Below are positions 7,786-19,000 of a DNA stretch of 64,000 nt, one piece after another. The position numbers and the translations under genes are program-made. Location of the stretch: NCBI GenBank assembly GCA_023417655.1, contig JAEZFD010000023.1, positions 1 through 64,000 of the forward strand. Direction: 5' to 3'. A model generated the notes under the pieces. The model saw nothing but the letters and a program-made list of their open reading frames with translations, did not search any database and was not told the DNA's origin. Position 1 is the first letter of the stretch. Every line of letters begins with the position of its first letter. The stretch is from Planctomycetota bacterium. GTDB taxonomy: Bacteria; Planctomycetota; Planctomycetia; Planctomycetales; Planctomycetaceae.

Positions 7786-9348
7786 ATGCGCTGGATGTTC
7801 GCCTGCGGAGTCTGGTCAATCCTGTTGTGTCTTTCTTCCGGTGCCCATGCCGACGGATTGACGTTGAATCTGCGGAGCCGTCAGGAAGTGGCACCGCAGT
7901 CAGGTCGATATCACGCCGTGACGAAGCCGGTGACGTGGACTCCGAAAGAAACGGCAATCGTCGTCTGTGATATGTGGGATTCGCACACCTGCCCGAATTC
8001 CGCAAAACGAGTCGCGCAGATGGCTCCCCGAATGAATGAGGTTTTGAACGCCGCCCGGGCACAAGGCGTCTTCATCATTCATGCCCCGAGTGACACGATG
8101 AAGTTCTATGAAGGGCATGCTGGGCGAAAGCTGGCGCAAGTGGCTCCAGCGGTTGAACCGATCGTTCCGCTGCAGCGCTGGTGCAAACTTGATCCGCAGC
8201 GTGAGGCCCCGTTACCGATCGACGACAGTGATGGTGGTTGTGACTGTGAGCGGACATGGAAACCGGGCGATCCTTACCCATGGACCCGACAGATCGCGAC
8301 GCTGGAGATTAAAGATGGGGACGCGATCACTGATTCGGTCGAGGCCTATTACCTGTTGCGACAACGGGGAATCAAGAACCTGATCGTGATGGGGGTTCAC
8401 ACGAACATGTGCGTGCTCGGCCGTCCGTTCTCCATTCGGCAGATGGTCTCGCAGGGACTGAATGTCGCGCTGATGCGTGATCTGACCGACACGATGTACA
8501 ACCCTGAGAAGGCCCCTTACGTCAGTCATTTCACTGGGACTGATCTGGTGGTCGAGCACATCGAGAAATACTGGTGCCCGACCCTGCTCAGCACGGATTT
8601 CATCGGAGGTCAGGCGTTTCGATTCCCGGATGACAAAAGGCGTCACGTCGTGATTCTGCAGGGAGAGAAAGAGTATCGGACTTCAGAGACCCTGCCGAAG
8701 TTCGCACTCGAACAGTTGGGGAAGGATCACCGGGTCTCCTTCGTCTGGCTCGATGAGCAGACCGAATCCAACTTCCCGGGAATCGACGTCGTCAACGAGG
8801 CCGATGTTCTGCTGATCAGTGTGCGTCGTCGTGTCATGCCGCAGGCGGAACTCGCTGTTCTTAAACGGTATGTCGCCGCCGGTAAGCCTGTCGTCGGAAT
8901 CCGCACGGCGAGTCATGCGTTCGTGCTGTCAAAGCAGTCGCCGAAATCAGGACTCGCCGACTGGCCGGAACTGGATGCAGCAGTCTTTGGCGGGAACTAC
9001 ACCGGGCATCTCAGCCACAAGCTGAAGCCGACAATCAGGCCGATCGAGTCGGCGAAGAATCATCCGTTGCTGCAAGGCATCAATCCCGCTGAGTTCACCG
9101 CCAATGGAGGCCTTTACAAGAACGCTCCATTGCAGCCCGGGGCGGTCGAGCTGCTCAAAGGTCGGGTCGAAGGGAGTGATTCGTCCGAGCCGGTCGCATG
9201 GACTTTTCAACGCGCAGACGGAGGTCATTCCTTCTACACATCGCTGGGCCATCCTGACGACTTCGCTCAGCCAGAATTTGTCACGCTCCTCAAGAATGCC
9301 ATCAGCTGGATTCCTGAGGAGCAGGGCGCAAGCGATTCCGCCCGCTAA
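7786..9348 (+). CDS. Secreted isochorismatase-like / ThuA-like fusion protein
   Basis: A 520-residue protein with a short signal peptide (WMFACGVWSILLCLSSGAHA). Residues about 52-265 form an isochorismatase/nicotinamidase-type cysteine hydrolase: the nucleophile-activating Asp is in VVCDMWDSH (D62) and the likely catalytic Cys is in GVHTNMCVLG (C209). Residues about 286-510 form a ThuA-like, class-I-glutamine-amidotransferase-fold domain (VVILQGEKEY, VLLISVRRRVM, GIRTASHAF, HSFYTSLGHPDDF). ThuA domains in planctomycetes are linked to sugar catabolism and are mostly uncharacterised. The fusion plus export suggests a periplasmic amide or glycan-derived substrate, which is inference. AGAAGAAAGAG upstream may serve as ribosome site. 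Confidence 0.85.
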   Translation: MRWMFACGVWSILLCLSSGAHADGLTLNLRSRQEVAPQSGRYHAVTKPVTWTPKETAIVVCDMWDSHTCPNSAKRVAQMAPRMNEVLNAARAQGVFIIHAPSDTMKFYEGHAGRKLAQVAPAVEPIVPLQRWCKLDPQREAPLPIDDSDGGCDCERTWKPGDPYPWTRQIATLEIKDGDAITDSVEAYYLLRQRGIKNLIVMGVHTNMCVLGRPFSIRQMVSQGLNVALMRDLTDTMYNPEKAPYVSHFTGTDLVVEHIEKYWCPTLLSTDFIGGQAFRFPDDKRRHVVILQGEKEYRTSETLPKFALEQLGKDHRVSFVWLDEQTESNFPGIDVVNEADVLLISVRRRVMPQAELAVLKRYVAAGKPVVGIRTASHAFVLSKQSPKSGLADWPELDAAVFGGNYTGHLSHKLKPTIRPIESAKNHPLLQGINPAEFTANGGLYKNAPLQPGAVELLKGRVEGSDSSEPVAWTFQRADGGHSFYTSLGHPDDFAQPEFVTLLKNAISWIPEEQGASDSAR

Positions 9349-9406
9349 CGCGATTGGTTTGTATCCGTACGGCGATCTGAATCTGAACGGATCGTTCCTG
9401 CGAAAA

Positions 9407-10852
9407 TCAGATCGATTCGCCAAGGTCGGCGTTTCGTTGCTTTTCCCGGAGTTCGGCGGCGGGAATTCCGGCAAGCGGGAGACTGGCTCCATTCTTGAGC
9501 GGCTGCAGTCCACCGACTTCCGTCAGCGGTGTCGCGTCATCGCGGAGACGCAGCATGAAGTAGATCAGGGTGACTGTCGTCCAGAAATAGCTGAACACAA
9601 ACGCGACGGGAATCGTCATGAAAATGTTCGTCCAGAACGTCATTGCATGAGCAGCGGGCGGACTCACCTTCAACGTGGCCTCAGACGGAATCGGTGCCGG
9701 GGCAGGGGGCTCTTCCATTTGGAGCGTTGATGACTGATTCGCGAGCTGTTGGCTCTGAATTGGTTCGATCACCGTAGGCGCATCCTGAGGAGGCCTTCCA
9801 TCGAGGAGAGCGACATCGGACTCGAACTTGCCCGAACCAGCGTACGGCCCTTCCGATTCCTGCAGACCTGTGAGCTGCGTCGACATGGTTGTGAACTGCC
9901 AAGTTAACCCCAGGAATCCATTTACGAGATAGAGCGAGGCCGAGCCGGTGACGAGCATCACCACCAGCAACAGCAGGAAGTACCACAGCTGGTTGAACAG
10001 GTAGCTGTAAGCTCGACTTAACCCGTCAAAGGCATCACTGGCTTCGGAACTGATCGCGGCGATCATGAGCGGCCAACCCGCACCGACTCCCACGATGATC
10101 AAGGTGATGAGCGTCCCGAAAATGAGGGGCAGAAACCAGAACACTCCGACGGCGGTGTCTCCCAGATAAGGAATTCGGGCGATCACTCCGGCAATGAAAT
10201 TTGGAATCCAGCAGGCCAGTAAACCGAACAAAGGGATGAGAGGAGCACCGAGATAGGACACGCTGTGCCGAAGTGAGAATCCCATGGCCCGGCGGCAAGA
10301 GAGTTCGCCATGCCCGGCGAAGTCGACAGCTGCCATTCGCGCAATCGCGCCACCGAAGATGCCGCAGACGAGCAGGCTCCACAGTGTCGCCGCGACGCTT
10401 CTTAGCCAGTGAGTGAAGTTGTCGCTGGGGAATGCAACTTCCCGCGCGGAAATGAATGTCTTCTGCAGTGGCCACAGTAACAGGTTCCCATTGGAGAACG
10501 CTGTTTGCAGAGAACGGATCGGGGCATGCAGAAAGACTTCTGGTTCAAATGCAGGGCTTTGCAGAATCTTGTCTTCCTGCCATGGCCAGTGCGTGGGATA
10601 CATCGCGGGCGAAAGCGATCCCATCGGGCGATGGACTTCCTGCAGCGACTGGGGAACGAGCTGATAAAGGAAAATCAGGCCGGCCGCCCAGAGGATGACC
10701 CCGAGTACCGCGAGGATCATCCGGCGATAATCAATCGCCATCCGAAATGCGCGAAACAGCCGCAGAGCTGGAACCCAGTATTGCCACCGGACAGGGTTGG
10801 GGACGAAGAACTGCTCTTCCAGTTCGTGATCCCCCTGCGGTTGAGTTGTCAT
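9407..10852 (-). CDS. Multi-pass membrane protein of unknown function
   Basis: A 481-residue integral membrane protein that I do not recognise as a named family. Hydrophobic helices appear near residues 46-66, 152-175, 200-225, 236-268, 288-312 and 412-436. Between the last two lies a soluble, Pro/Gln-rich stretch (about 330-405) with little predicted order. The N-terminal 40 residues are cytoplasm-like and end in a basic cluster (RAFRMAIDYRR). It is transcribed away from the YjbQ gene and converges with the isochorismatase-ThuA gene, so context gives no function. Similar multi-helix proteins of about 450-500 residues are frequent in planctomycetes. Confidence 0.75.
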   Translation of the reverse strand: MTTQPQGDHELEEQFFVPNPVRWQYWVPALRLFRAFRMAIDYRRMILAVLGVILWAAGLIFLYQLVPQSLQEVHRPMGSLSPAMYPTHWPWQEDKILQSPAFEPEVFLHAPIRSLQTAFSNGNLLLWPLQKTFISAREVAFPSDNFTHWLRSVAATLWSLLVCGIFGGAIARMAAVDFAGHGELSCRRAMGFSLRHSVSYLGAPLIPLFGLLACWIPNFIAGVIARIPYLGDTAVGVFWFLPLIFGTLITLIIVGVGAGWPLMIAAISSEASDAFDGLSRAYSYLFNQLWYFLLLLVVMLVTGSASLYLVNGFLGLTWQFTTMSTQLTGLQESEGPYAGSGKFESDVALLDGRPPQDAPTVIEPIQSQQLANQSSTLQMEEPPAPAPIPSEATLKVSPPAAHAMTFWTNIFMTIPVAFVFSYFWTTVTLIYFMLRLRDDATPLTEVGGLQPLKNGASLPLAGIPAAELREKQRNADLGESI

Positions 10853-11079
10853 GTTCAGAATCTTTCGTCTCTTCGAGAATCTGGACGCAGCGAATCAGGG
10901 CATCCTCGATGGAACGAGAGCCGGGGATTCTGTCGAGAGGCGTCCTTGCTCAACACCCGGTCCCCGGCAGAGTATAGTCTGTTGAACGGTTACACGACAT
11001 CTTTGTTGGCTGCATCAAAAATGCCTGACGCTTTCTCAAGATGCGACAGGTGAAATCGAGTTACCTGCAGGGCTTTTTC

Positions 11080-11499
11080 ATGAGTTGGGTTCAGCGTCAA
11101 ATTTCATTGCCCGCCAAACGTCGCGGATTCCACCTGATCACATCAGACGTTGTCAAGGCGTTGCCAGAACTCGAGTCGATCAAGACGGGATTGCTGCACG
11201 TGTTCATTCAGCACACGTCTGCGTCTTTGACGATTAACGAGAACGCAGACCCCGACGTGCCACGAGATCTCGAGTCATCGTTCAATGCGATTGCTCCAGA
11301 GAACTTTCCTTACATCCACACATGTGAAGGCCCTGATGACATGCCTGCCCATGTGAAGGCCTCGATGCTCGGAAGTTCGGTGTCGATCCCGATCGCCAAT
11401 GGGCGTCCGCTGCTTGGGACCTGGCAGGGGATTTTTCTCTGTGAGCACCGCAATCATGGTGGTTCCCGACGGCTGGTACTGACGCTACATGGGGAATAA
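11080..11499 (+). CDS. YjbQ/UPF0047 family protein
   Basis: A 139-residue protein of the YjbQ (secondary thiamine-phosphate synthase-like, UPF0047) family. The family blocks are clear: LLHVFIQHTSASLTINEN with conserved His and Asn, DVPRDLE, and SIPIANGRPLLGTWQGIFLC followed by EHRNHGG. Family members form small trimeric beta-barrels; E. coli YjbQ has weak thiamin phosphate synthase activity, but the physiological role is open. I place the start at 11080 (MSWVQRQISL), matching family length; an in-frame ATG at 11041 would add 13 residues but has no ribosome site. Its stop abuts the stop of the convergent maf gene with no gap. Confidence 0.9.
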   Translation: MSWVQRQISLPAKRRGFHLITSDVVKALPELESIKTGLLHVFIQHTSASLTINENADPDVPRDLESSFNAIAPENFPYIHTCEGPDDMPAHVKASMLGSSVSIPIANGRPLLGTWQGIFLCEHRNHGGSRRLVLTLHGE

Positions 11500-12144
11500 T
11501 CAATTAGCAGAAGATGCTGAATTGGTCTGAGTGAATCCCCAGTCATTCAGCGTTTTCCAGAGGGGCTCCAATGGAAGCCCGATCACATTGCTGGAGCTGC
11601 CGATCACCGTTTGCACGAAGACAGATCCGGCTCCCTGAAGCCCATAGCCTCCAGCCTTTCCGACAGGTTCACCAGTGGAGAGGTACCAGTTGAGCAGTGG
11701 TTCGCTGATCGGGTGAAACCGGATAGTCGTCTGTTCGATCAGTCGGCGCTCCTTGCCGTCGCGAGTTCGCAAGCAGACCGCGGTCACAACCTCATGAGCT
11801 CGATCTGAGTAATAACGCAGGAACCAGTTCCGGACAGTCGTCTGCCAGTTCTCTCGGGGTGGCTGTCCCAGGACGGTCGATTGACCGTCGGGTTCGGTAG
11901 CCACGACGACTGTGTCGGCTGTGACGATGAGATCCCAGTCCCTGTTGGGAACAGCGGCCGCGGCCTGGAGCAGTTTTGCGTGAGCAATTTCCGTGACACG
12001 AGCTCTAATCTGAGCTGGTGTGCGGACATCAAGAAAACCGGCCTCCTTCTCGTCAGGCGGCGGAAAGACGATGATTTCCTGTTGAGGCAGCAACAGCGAA
12101 AGCAGTTCGCGACGTCGGGGAGAACGTGATCCCAGAATGATCAT
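11500..12144 (-). CDS. maf: Maf-family nucleotide pyrophosphatase
   Basis: A 214-residue member of the Maf/YhdE/YceF family, cytosolic house-cleaning pyrophosphatases that hydrolyse dTTP/UTP or modified nucleotides. Family signatures are ILGSRSPRRRELLS at the N-terminus, VTADTVV (catalytic Asp) near residue 75, and the C-terminal GGYGLQGAGSVFVQTVIGS block with NVIGLPL. The central segment between the TADT motif and the C-terminal block is a little longer and more diverged than in typical Maf proteins. Which subfamily (dTTP- or 7-methyl-GTP-specific) is not clear. It is followed on the same strand by the PP2C gene's territory but transcribed after it with a 48-base gap. Confidence 0.92.
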   Translation of the reverse strand: MIILGSRSPRRRELLSLLLPQQEIIVFPPPDEKEAGFLDVRTPAQIRARVTEIAHAKLLQAAAAVPNRDWDLIVTADTVVVATEPDGQSTVLGQPPRENWQTTVRNWFLRYYSDRAHEVVTAVCLRTRDGKERRLIEQTTIRFHPISEPLLNWYLSTGEPVGKAGGYGLQGAGSVFVQTVIGSSSNVIGLPLEPLWKTLNDWGFTQTNSASSAN

Positions 12145-12192
12145 TTACCGGCGACCTGTGAGGGGGCGGTCATCAGTGTGAGTCCAGCGCTG

Positions 12193-12945
12193 CTAGTCGA
12201 CTGCAACGACGACGCAGGTGATATTGTCGCGAGAGCCCCCGGCTTGAGCGGCTTCGACGAGTTTTTCGGCCGTAATTTGTGGAGAAGTCTCAGATGACAG
12301 GAGCTTCTGTATCACGTCCTGACTCGTTCCATCACTCACTCCGTCCGAGCAGAGAACGAATTTATCCCCAGGCTGTGGGATGACGCTGACTGGTTCACTG
12401 ACAGCGCTCCCCTCTTTTGTGCCGAGATAGCGATAGAGGACGTTTCGATAGCGGTGAGTTCGGGCGTCTTCCTTCGAGATGGTTCCTGCTTTCACCAGTG
12501 CTTGCGTCAGGGAGTGGTCTTCAGTCAGCTGGGTGAGTGTGCGGTCGCGGAAGAGATAAACCCGACTGTCACCGACTCCGCCGACGTAGAAAATCTGATT
12601 AGCGGCTACGAGATAGACAACGGTCGTCCCCATGTTTTTGCAGGAGGACTCAAGCTCGCCCAGCGCCATGATCTCGCTATTCGCTGCGGCAATCGACTTG
12701 TTAATTCCCTCACTGACGGAAGTAGGATTTCCGTTCTGAAAGTCGATCTGGGAGAGCAGCGTTTTGGAGACAATTTCCACGGCCATGCCGCTCGCACGCT
12801 CGCCAGCACATTGGCCCCCCATTCCGTCAGCAACCAGAAAGAAGCGGCCCGCGGGATCAACGAAGAACCGGTCTTCATTGTTCTCGCGAAAATTGCCTGT
12901 GATGCTGAGGGCACCCCAGTGGATCGATCCGGCTCGCCCCATCAT
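12193..12945 (-). CDS. PP2C-family serine/threonine protein phosphatase
   Basis: A 250-residue single-domain PPM phosphatase of the bacterial PrpC/Stp type, a metal-dependent enzyme that reverses Hanks-type Ser/Thr kinase phosphorylation. Metal-binding and structural motifs are in order: NFRENNEDRF (Asp 25), VADGMGGQ (Asp 40 to Gly 44), GGVGDSRVY, LCSDGVSDG and GGSRDNITCVVV at the C-terminus. No membrane segment or extra sensor domain is present, so it is soluble. Two adjacent ATG codons open the frame (12945 and 12942) without a strong ribosome site. No kinase gene is adjacent. Planctomycetes encode many such kinases and phosphatases. The reaction assignment is strong; the target is unknown. 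Confidence 0.93.
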   Translation of the reverse strand: MMGRAGSIHWGALSITGNFRENNEDRFFVDPAGRFFLVADGMGGQCAGERASGMAVEIVSKTLLSQIDFQNGNPTSVSEGINKSIAAANSEIMALGELESSCKNMGTTVVYLVAANQIFYVGGVGDSRVYLFRDRTLTQLTEDHSLTQALVKAGTISKEDARTHRYRNVLYRYLGTKEGSAVSEPVSVIPQPGDKFVLCSDGVSDGTSQDVIQKLLSSETSPQITAEKLVEAAQAGGSRDNITCVVVAVD

Positions 12946-13091
12946 GTTGTCGTCCGTCTGTGCTTCTCAAGCTGCTGCCCGTCGGAATGCAGATTACTTG
13001 AAGTCATTCTGACTCCAGTTCATCCATCATATCATCATGCCGCAGTCGGTCAGCAGACGCAATTGCCGATCTGTCCGCTTGGAGGCAGGAA

Positions 13092-14519
<1,428 letters not shown>

Positions 14520-14750
14520 CGACGTCCCATCGCCCTCATACAACAATCACAGAATTTGCACCGCTGCGGTGCATCGCGAAATCGGATTCTAAAGGAATCT
14601 GTGGGGGATGTCTTCGATCCGTGCCCGGCTTCGACAGGTTTTTCGAATGGAAGACCTGACTTTTTTCGCCGGATCAATTGCGGAAAAGAGTCATCTTTGC
14701 ACAATACATTTGTTCAGGTTGGTTGGTTTCGCAGTAATGGTGAGAGTCCG

Positions 14751-16001
14751 ATGTTCAAATTTCTGCATGCCGCTGATCTCCATCTCGATAGTCCTTTAAA
14801 AGGGCTCAGCCGCTACGAAGATGCGCCCTTGGAGACCATGCGTCAGGCGACGCGGGGTGCCTTCGAGAACCTGGTCCGCACGGCGATCGATGAGCAGGTC
14901 GCCTTTGTGCTGATTGCCGGAGACTTGTACGACGGCGACTGGAATGACCACGCCACCGGCTCATTCTTTCTCAAACGGGCATCTTTGCTGCGTGATGCCG
15001 GGATTCCACTGTTCGTTATCGCCGGGAATCACGACGCGGCAAATAAGATGACGAAGACACTCGACTTGCGCGGAATTGCGACAATGCTCGATCATCGTCG
15101 TCCGCAGACGTGTCACCTGGATCACTGGAACGTCACGATCCATGGACAGAGCTACGCGAGACAGGATGTGAGCGACGACCTGTCACTCTCGTACCCTGCG
15201 GCGGTGAAGGGGAACTTCAATGTCGGGATGCTCCACACGTGTGCATCCGTGGTGAGCGAACACCCGAACTATGCGCCTTGTTCCCTCGAAGGTCTGAGGA
15301 ACCGGGGATACGACTATTGGGCTCTCGGGCACGTTCACAACCGGCAAGTACTCCATGCGAGTCCCCAAATTGTGTTCCCGGGGAATCTGCAGGGACGCCA
15401 TGCCCGGGAAACCGGTCCGAAAGGGGCCTATCTTGTCACTGTGCAGGATGATCACAGCACCGATCTGGAATTCCGCCCTCTTGATGTCTTTCGCTGGGAA
15501 CATGTTCAGGTCGACGTCAGCAAAGCCTCGACGGCAGAGGACGCACTGCAGGCGGTGAACGAAGCACTGACGACCGCCTCCTCACGAACTGATGGTCTTC
15601 CAGCCGCTGTTCGAGTTGAACTCGTCGGAAGAAGTGCCGTCCATCGCCAATTGACGGCAAAGCAGGATCGCTATCGCGAGTCCATTCGGGTGGAGGCTTA
15701 TCAGGTCGCTGCCAACGAATTCTGGCTGGAGAAGATCCAGTTCCACACCCAACCGCAACAGTCGAGCCGTACATCGGAGTCATCCGGCGCATGGGGCCAG
15801 CTATCAGAACAGCTGCAATCCTTCCGGGAACAGCCTGAAGAACTGAATCGACTCCAAAATGAATTGCAGACCTTTCTCGACAAGTTTCCTGCGGAACTGC
15901 TGCAGGCGGCGGGCTGCGACAAGGAGCTGTGGTGGCGGGACGTGCTGACAGAAGTGGAATCGCGTTTGAATCAGGAACTGTTTGCGGAGCCGACTGAGTG
16001 A
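14751..16001 (+). CDS. DNA repair exonuclease, SbcD/YhaO-like calcineurin phosphoesterase
   Basis: A 416-residue metallophosphoesterase of the Mre11/SbcD superfamily, closest in layout to Bacillus YhaO. Nuclease motifs are in order: HAADLHLDSP (I, Asp 9/His 11), IAGDLYDGDW (II), VIAGNHDAANK (III), GMLHTCAS and WALGHVHNR (V). The C-terminal 180 residues form a capping/ATPase-binding region with a helical tail. The ATG at 14751 begins MFKFLHAADL, the family start; the frame is open far upstream but that part is antisense to the FAD protein. The stop overlaps the GTG of the ATPase gene by four bases, so the two are made together as a nuclease-ATPase complex for DNA end processing. Confidence 0.92.
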   Translation: MFKFLHAADLHLDSPLKGLSRYEDAPLETMRQATRGAFENLVRTAIDEQVAFVLIAGDLYDGDWNDHATGSFFLKRASLLRDAGIPLFVIAGNHDAANKMTKTLDLRGIATMLDHRRPQTCHLDHWNVTIHGQSYARQDVSDDLSLSYPAAVKGNFNVGMLHTCASVVSEHPNYAPCSLEGLRNRGYDYWALGHVHNRQVLHASPQIVFPGNLQGRHARETGPKGAYLVTVQDDHSTDLEFRPLDVFRWEHVQVDVSKASTAEDALQAVNEALTTASSRTDGLPAAVRVELVGRSAVHRQLTAKQDRYRESIRVEAYQVAANEFWLEKIQFHTQPQQSSRTSESSGAWGQLSEQLQSFREQPEELNRLQNELQTFLDKFPAELLQAAGCDKELWWRDVLTEVESRLNQELFAEPTE

Positions 16002-19000
16002 AGATCCTCTCACTGAACCTGAAAGCTTACGGGCCTTTCACGGACCAGACGCTCGAATTCTCCCCCGGTCTGACGCTTGTGTATGGTCAGAACGAGTCGG
16101 GGAAGAGTTCCTCGCTGCGTGCTGTTCATGACATGCTGTTCGGCATTCCGACGAGATCCACAGACAACTTTCGTCATCCCCACAAGAACATGCGGGTTGG
16201 CGGCAGTCTGCAGCGGAACGATGGGACGTCACTCGAATTCCTCCGACGGAAAGGGAACTCGGACACGGTGCGCCGGGGCGACGACAAGACGGTGATCGCG
16301 GATGCAGAGTTCGAGAAGCTGATGAACGGCTGTACGTCCGAGCTGTTCAGAACGATGTTCGGCATCAGTCACGAGACCCTGCGGAGGGGTGGTCGCGAGA
16401 TCGCAGCGGGGCAGGGAGATGTGGGTGAATTGCTGTTCGCCGCGGGAGGGGCGGCAGATTTTCGTCAGGTCCAGCAACGTCTGAATGATGAACTCAAAGA
16501 GTACTGGAGCCCCCGTAAAGGCAAGATCCGTGATCAGCTGAAACTTTTGCAGGATGCCCGAAAGGAAATTCGTCGGGTCAGCACTTCCGCTCAGGAGTGG
16601 AAACAGCAGGAAGCATTGCTGGAGCAGGCACGAACTAAAGAACAGGATCTGCGGCAGCGCATTGAACAACTGGAACTGTCGATTTCGCAGCGTCAACGTT
16701 TCAAGTCGGCTTTGGCTCTGCTGCCGCGCTGGGAGCAGACAATTGAACGACTGAAAGCGGTTGAGACGGCTCCCCGACTCTCTGCCGACTTCTCCGCACG
16801 TCGCCAGCAGGCCGAGAAGCAGCTGTCTGTAGCGACACGCCAGCGGGAGGATGCTCGCAGTGCGATTGGGGCCATTGAATTCAGGCTCAGCAAGCTCGAA
16901 GCACCGGACTTGCTGCTGGGTGTCTCGACTCAGATCGAAAGTCTGGTGCAGCGAATTGAGCAGTTCCGGTCTGCATTGCGGGATCGCCCGATCCGGATGG
17001 CGGAGCTGCAACGGGCCGACGCAGAGGCCGAAGAGATTCTCAAGAATCTCGGTCGATCTGGACTGGGAGGGGTGCAGGGAGCCGTGTCCGAAGACTTGCG
17101 GGTACCGTTGACTGTCCGGAGGCGGATTCAGGAATTGGCCTCGCAGTATACCGGGCTCGTGGAAGCGGAGCGCAACGCCGTCCGTCGTGTGAAATCGGCC
17201 GAGGCGGAGCGAGCATCACTTGAACAGGAACTGGCGAATCTTCCGCATGGAACTGACGGCGAAGCCCTGCGCCGGGTACTTGCTCAGTGTGAGTCGGTGG
17301 TCTCCACGGGAGAACTGACCCGACGAAAGAGCGAACTCCACCAGCAGGCAGAGGGAATCGAAATTGCCCTCGCTCAGCTGTCTGGCTGGTCAGGGAGTTT
17401 GCAAACGCTGGAACGACTCGCGGTGCCGGCATTGGCTGTCGTTGAGCAGCAGGAGCAGGAGGAACGTGACTGCCGTAATCAGCTTTCGGAGGTCGAGAAA
17501 TCTCTCCGCAAGCTCTCGCAGGAGATCCTTGAATTCGAAGGGAAGCTGACGGCTCTGGACCGTGGCGGCGAGATTCCGACGGAATCATCCCTGAATGAAG
17601 TCCGCTCCGCTCGTAACCAAGCGTTGCAGGCAATGTTGCAGCTGATGAGCTCGGGAAGCATTCAGCCGGATGCGGATGAGGTCCGCCAATTGATCGTTTC
17701 CATTACAGCCGCCGATCAACTCGTTGACCGGATGCGGCGCGATGCCGATCTTGTCGCGCAGAAGATGCTGCTACAGGATGAACTGGAACGCCGTCGCCGA
17801 CAGCAGGAACTGGATGAGCAGCGTCGCACGGATCTGATGACGCAACAGCAGGCCCTTCAGGAGAAATGGATCCTCGCCTGGTCTGCTGTGGGAGTCACGC
17901 CGGGCTCTCCGGCTGCCATGCGGGAATGGTTGCGCAAGCAGGCGGATCTGCTGGCCAGAAGTGAAACCTTGCGGCAGGCGCAGAGCGAGCTGCAGCTTCA
18001 GGAGCGGTCACAGAGTCTGGCTGTGCGGCAGTTGCTGCAGGCTCTTGAAGCGACCGGCGTCGATGAGCTGTCTTCAGCAAAGACCATCGAGCAGGCGCGG
18101 GCTCTTGCGCAGTCTCGACTGGAAGAATTGCAGTCACAGGCGTCAGCTGTGCGGACACTTCGGGATCAGGCTGAGACACTTCGCAAGGCTGAAAATGTCG
18201 CCCGGCAGGATGAGACACAGGCTCGCCAGGAATTGAATGCCTGGCGTCAGGAATGGACGGAGCAGATGCAGCGTCTGCACCTGCCTGAAAACACGACTCC
18301 GAACGCCGCGGTCGAAGAACTGGATCAGTTGAAAGTTTTCTTCGATCACAAGAAGGAAGCGGCCTCGCTGCAGACTCGCGTTGCAGACATGACCGCCTTC
18401 ATCAGTCAATTTGAAGGGGATCTTCAGAGGGTGACGCAGGCTCTCGGTGTTGAGATCGGAGACGAGCCCGTCGATGGAATCGTCCTCAATTTACAGAAGC
18501 AGGTTCGTGATGCCGCGCTGGTGGATGATCAGCAGAAGGAACAGCGTCGCCAGTTGCAGAAACTGAAAGACAAACTCTCCGAAAGCGAACGAGACTGCCA
18601 GCGAGCGAAAGAGATGCTCGATGCGCTTTGCCGGGAGGCAGGCTGTTCGCAGCCCGGAGAACTTCCTGCAATTGAACAGGCGGCCGATGAGCGAAAGTCT
18701 CTCGAGCAGGTCCGTGATACCTTGGAAGAATCGCTCTCCCAATACAGCGGCGGCAAATCGATTGGTGAGTTCGTTTCAAATCTGAAGACCGAGAACGTGG
18801 ATCTCCTTAATTCCGGGGTCCAGGCTGATGAAGCCGAACTGAGGGAACTCCGTCACGCGCGTGATGAAGTCGTGCAGACGATGCGGGTGGAGGAACTCAA
18901 GCTGCAGGAGATGGCCGGAGGCGATCGCGCTGCTCAACTGAATCAGGAGGCCGAGTGTCTCGTCGCTGAAATCGGAGACCAGATTCGACAGGTTGCCGTG

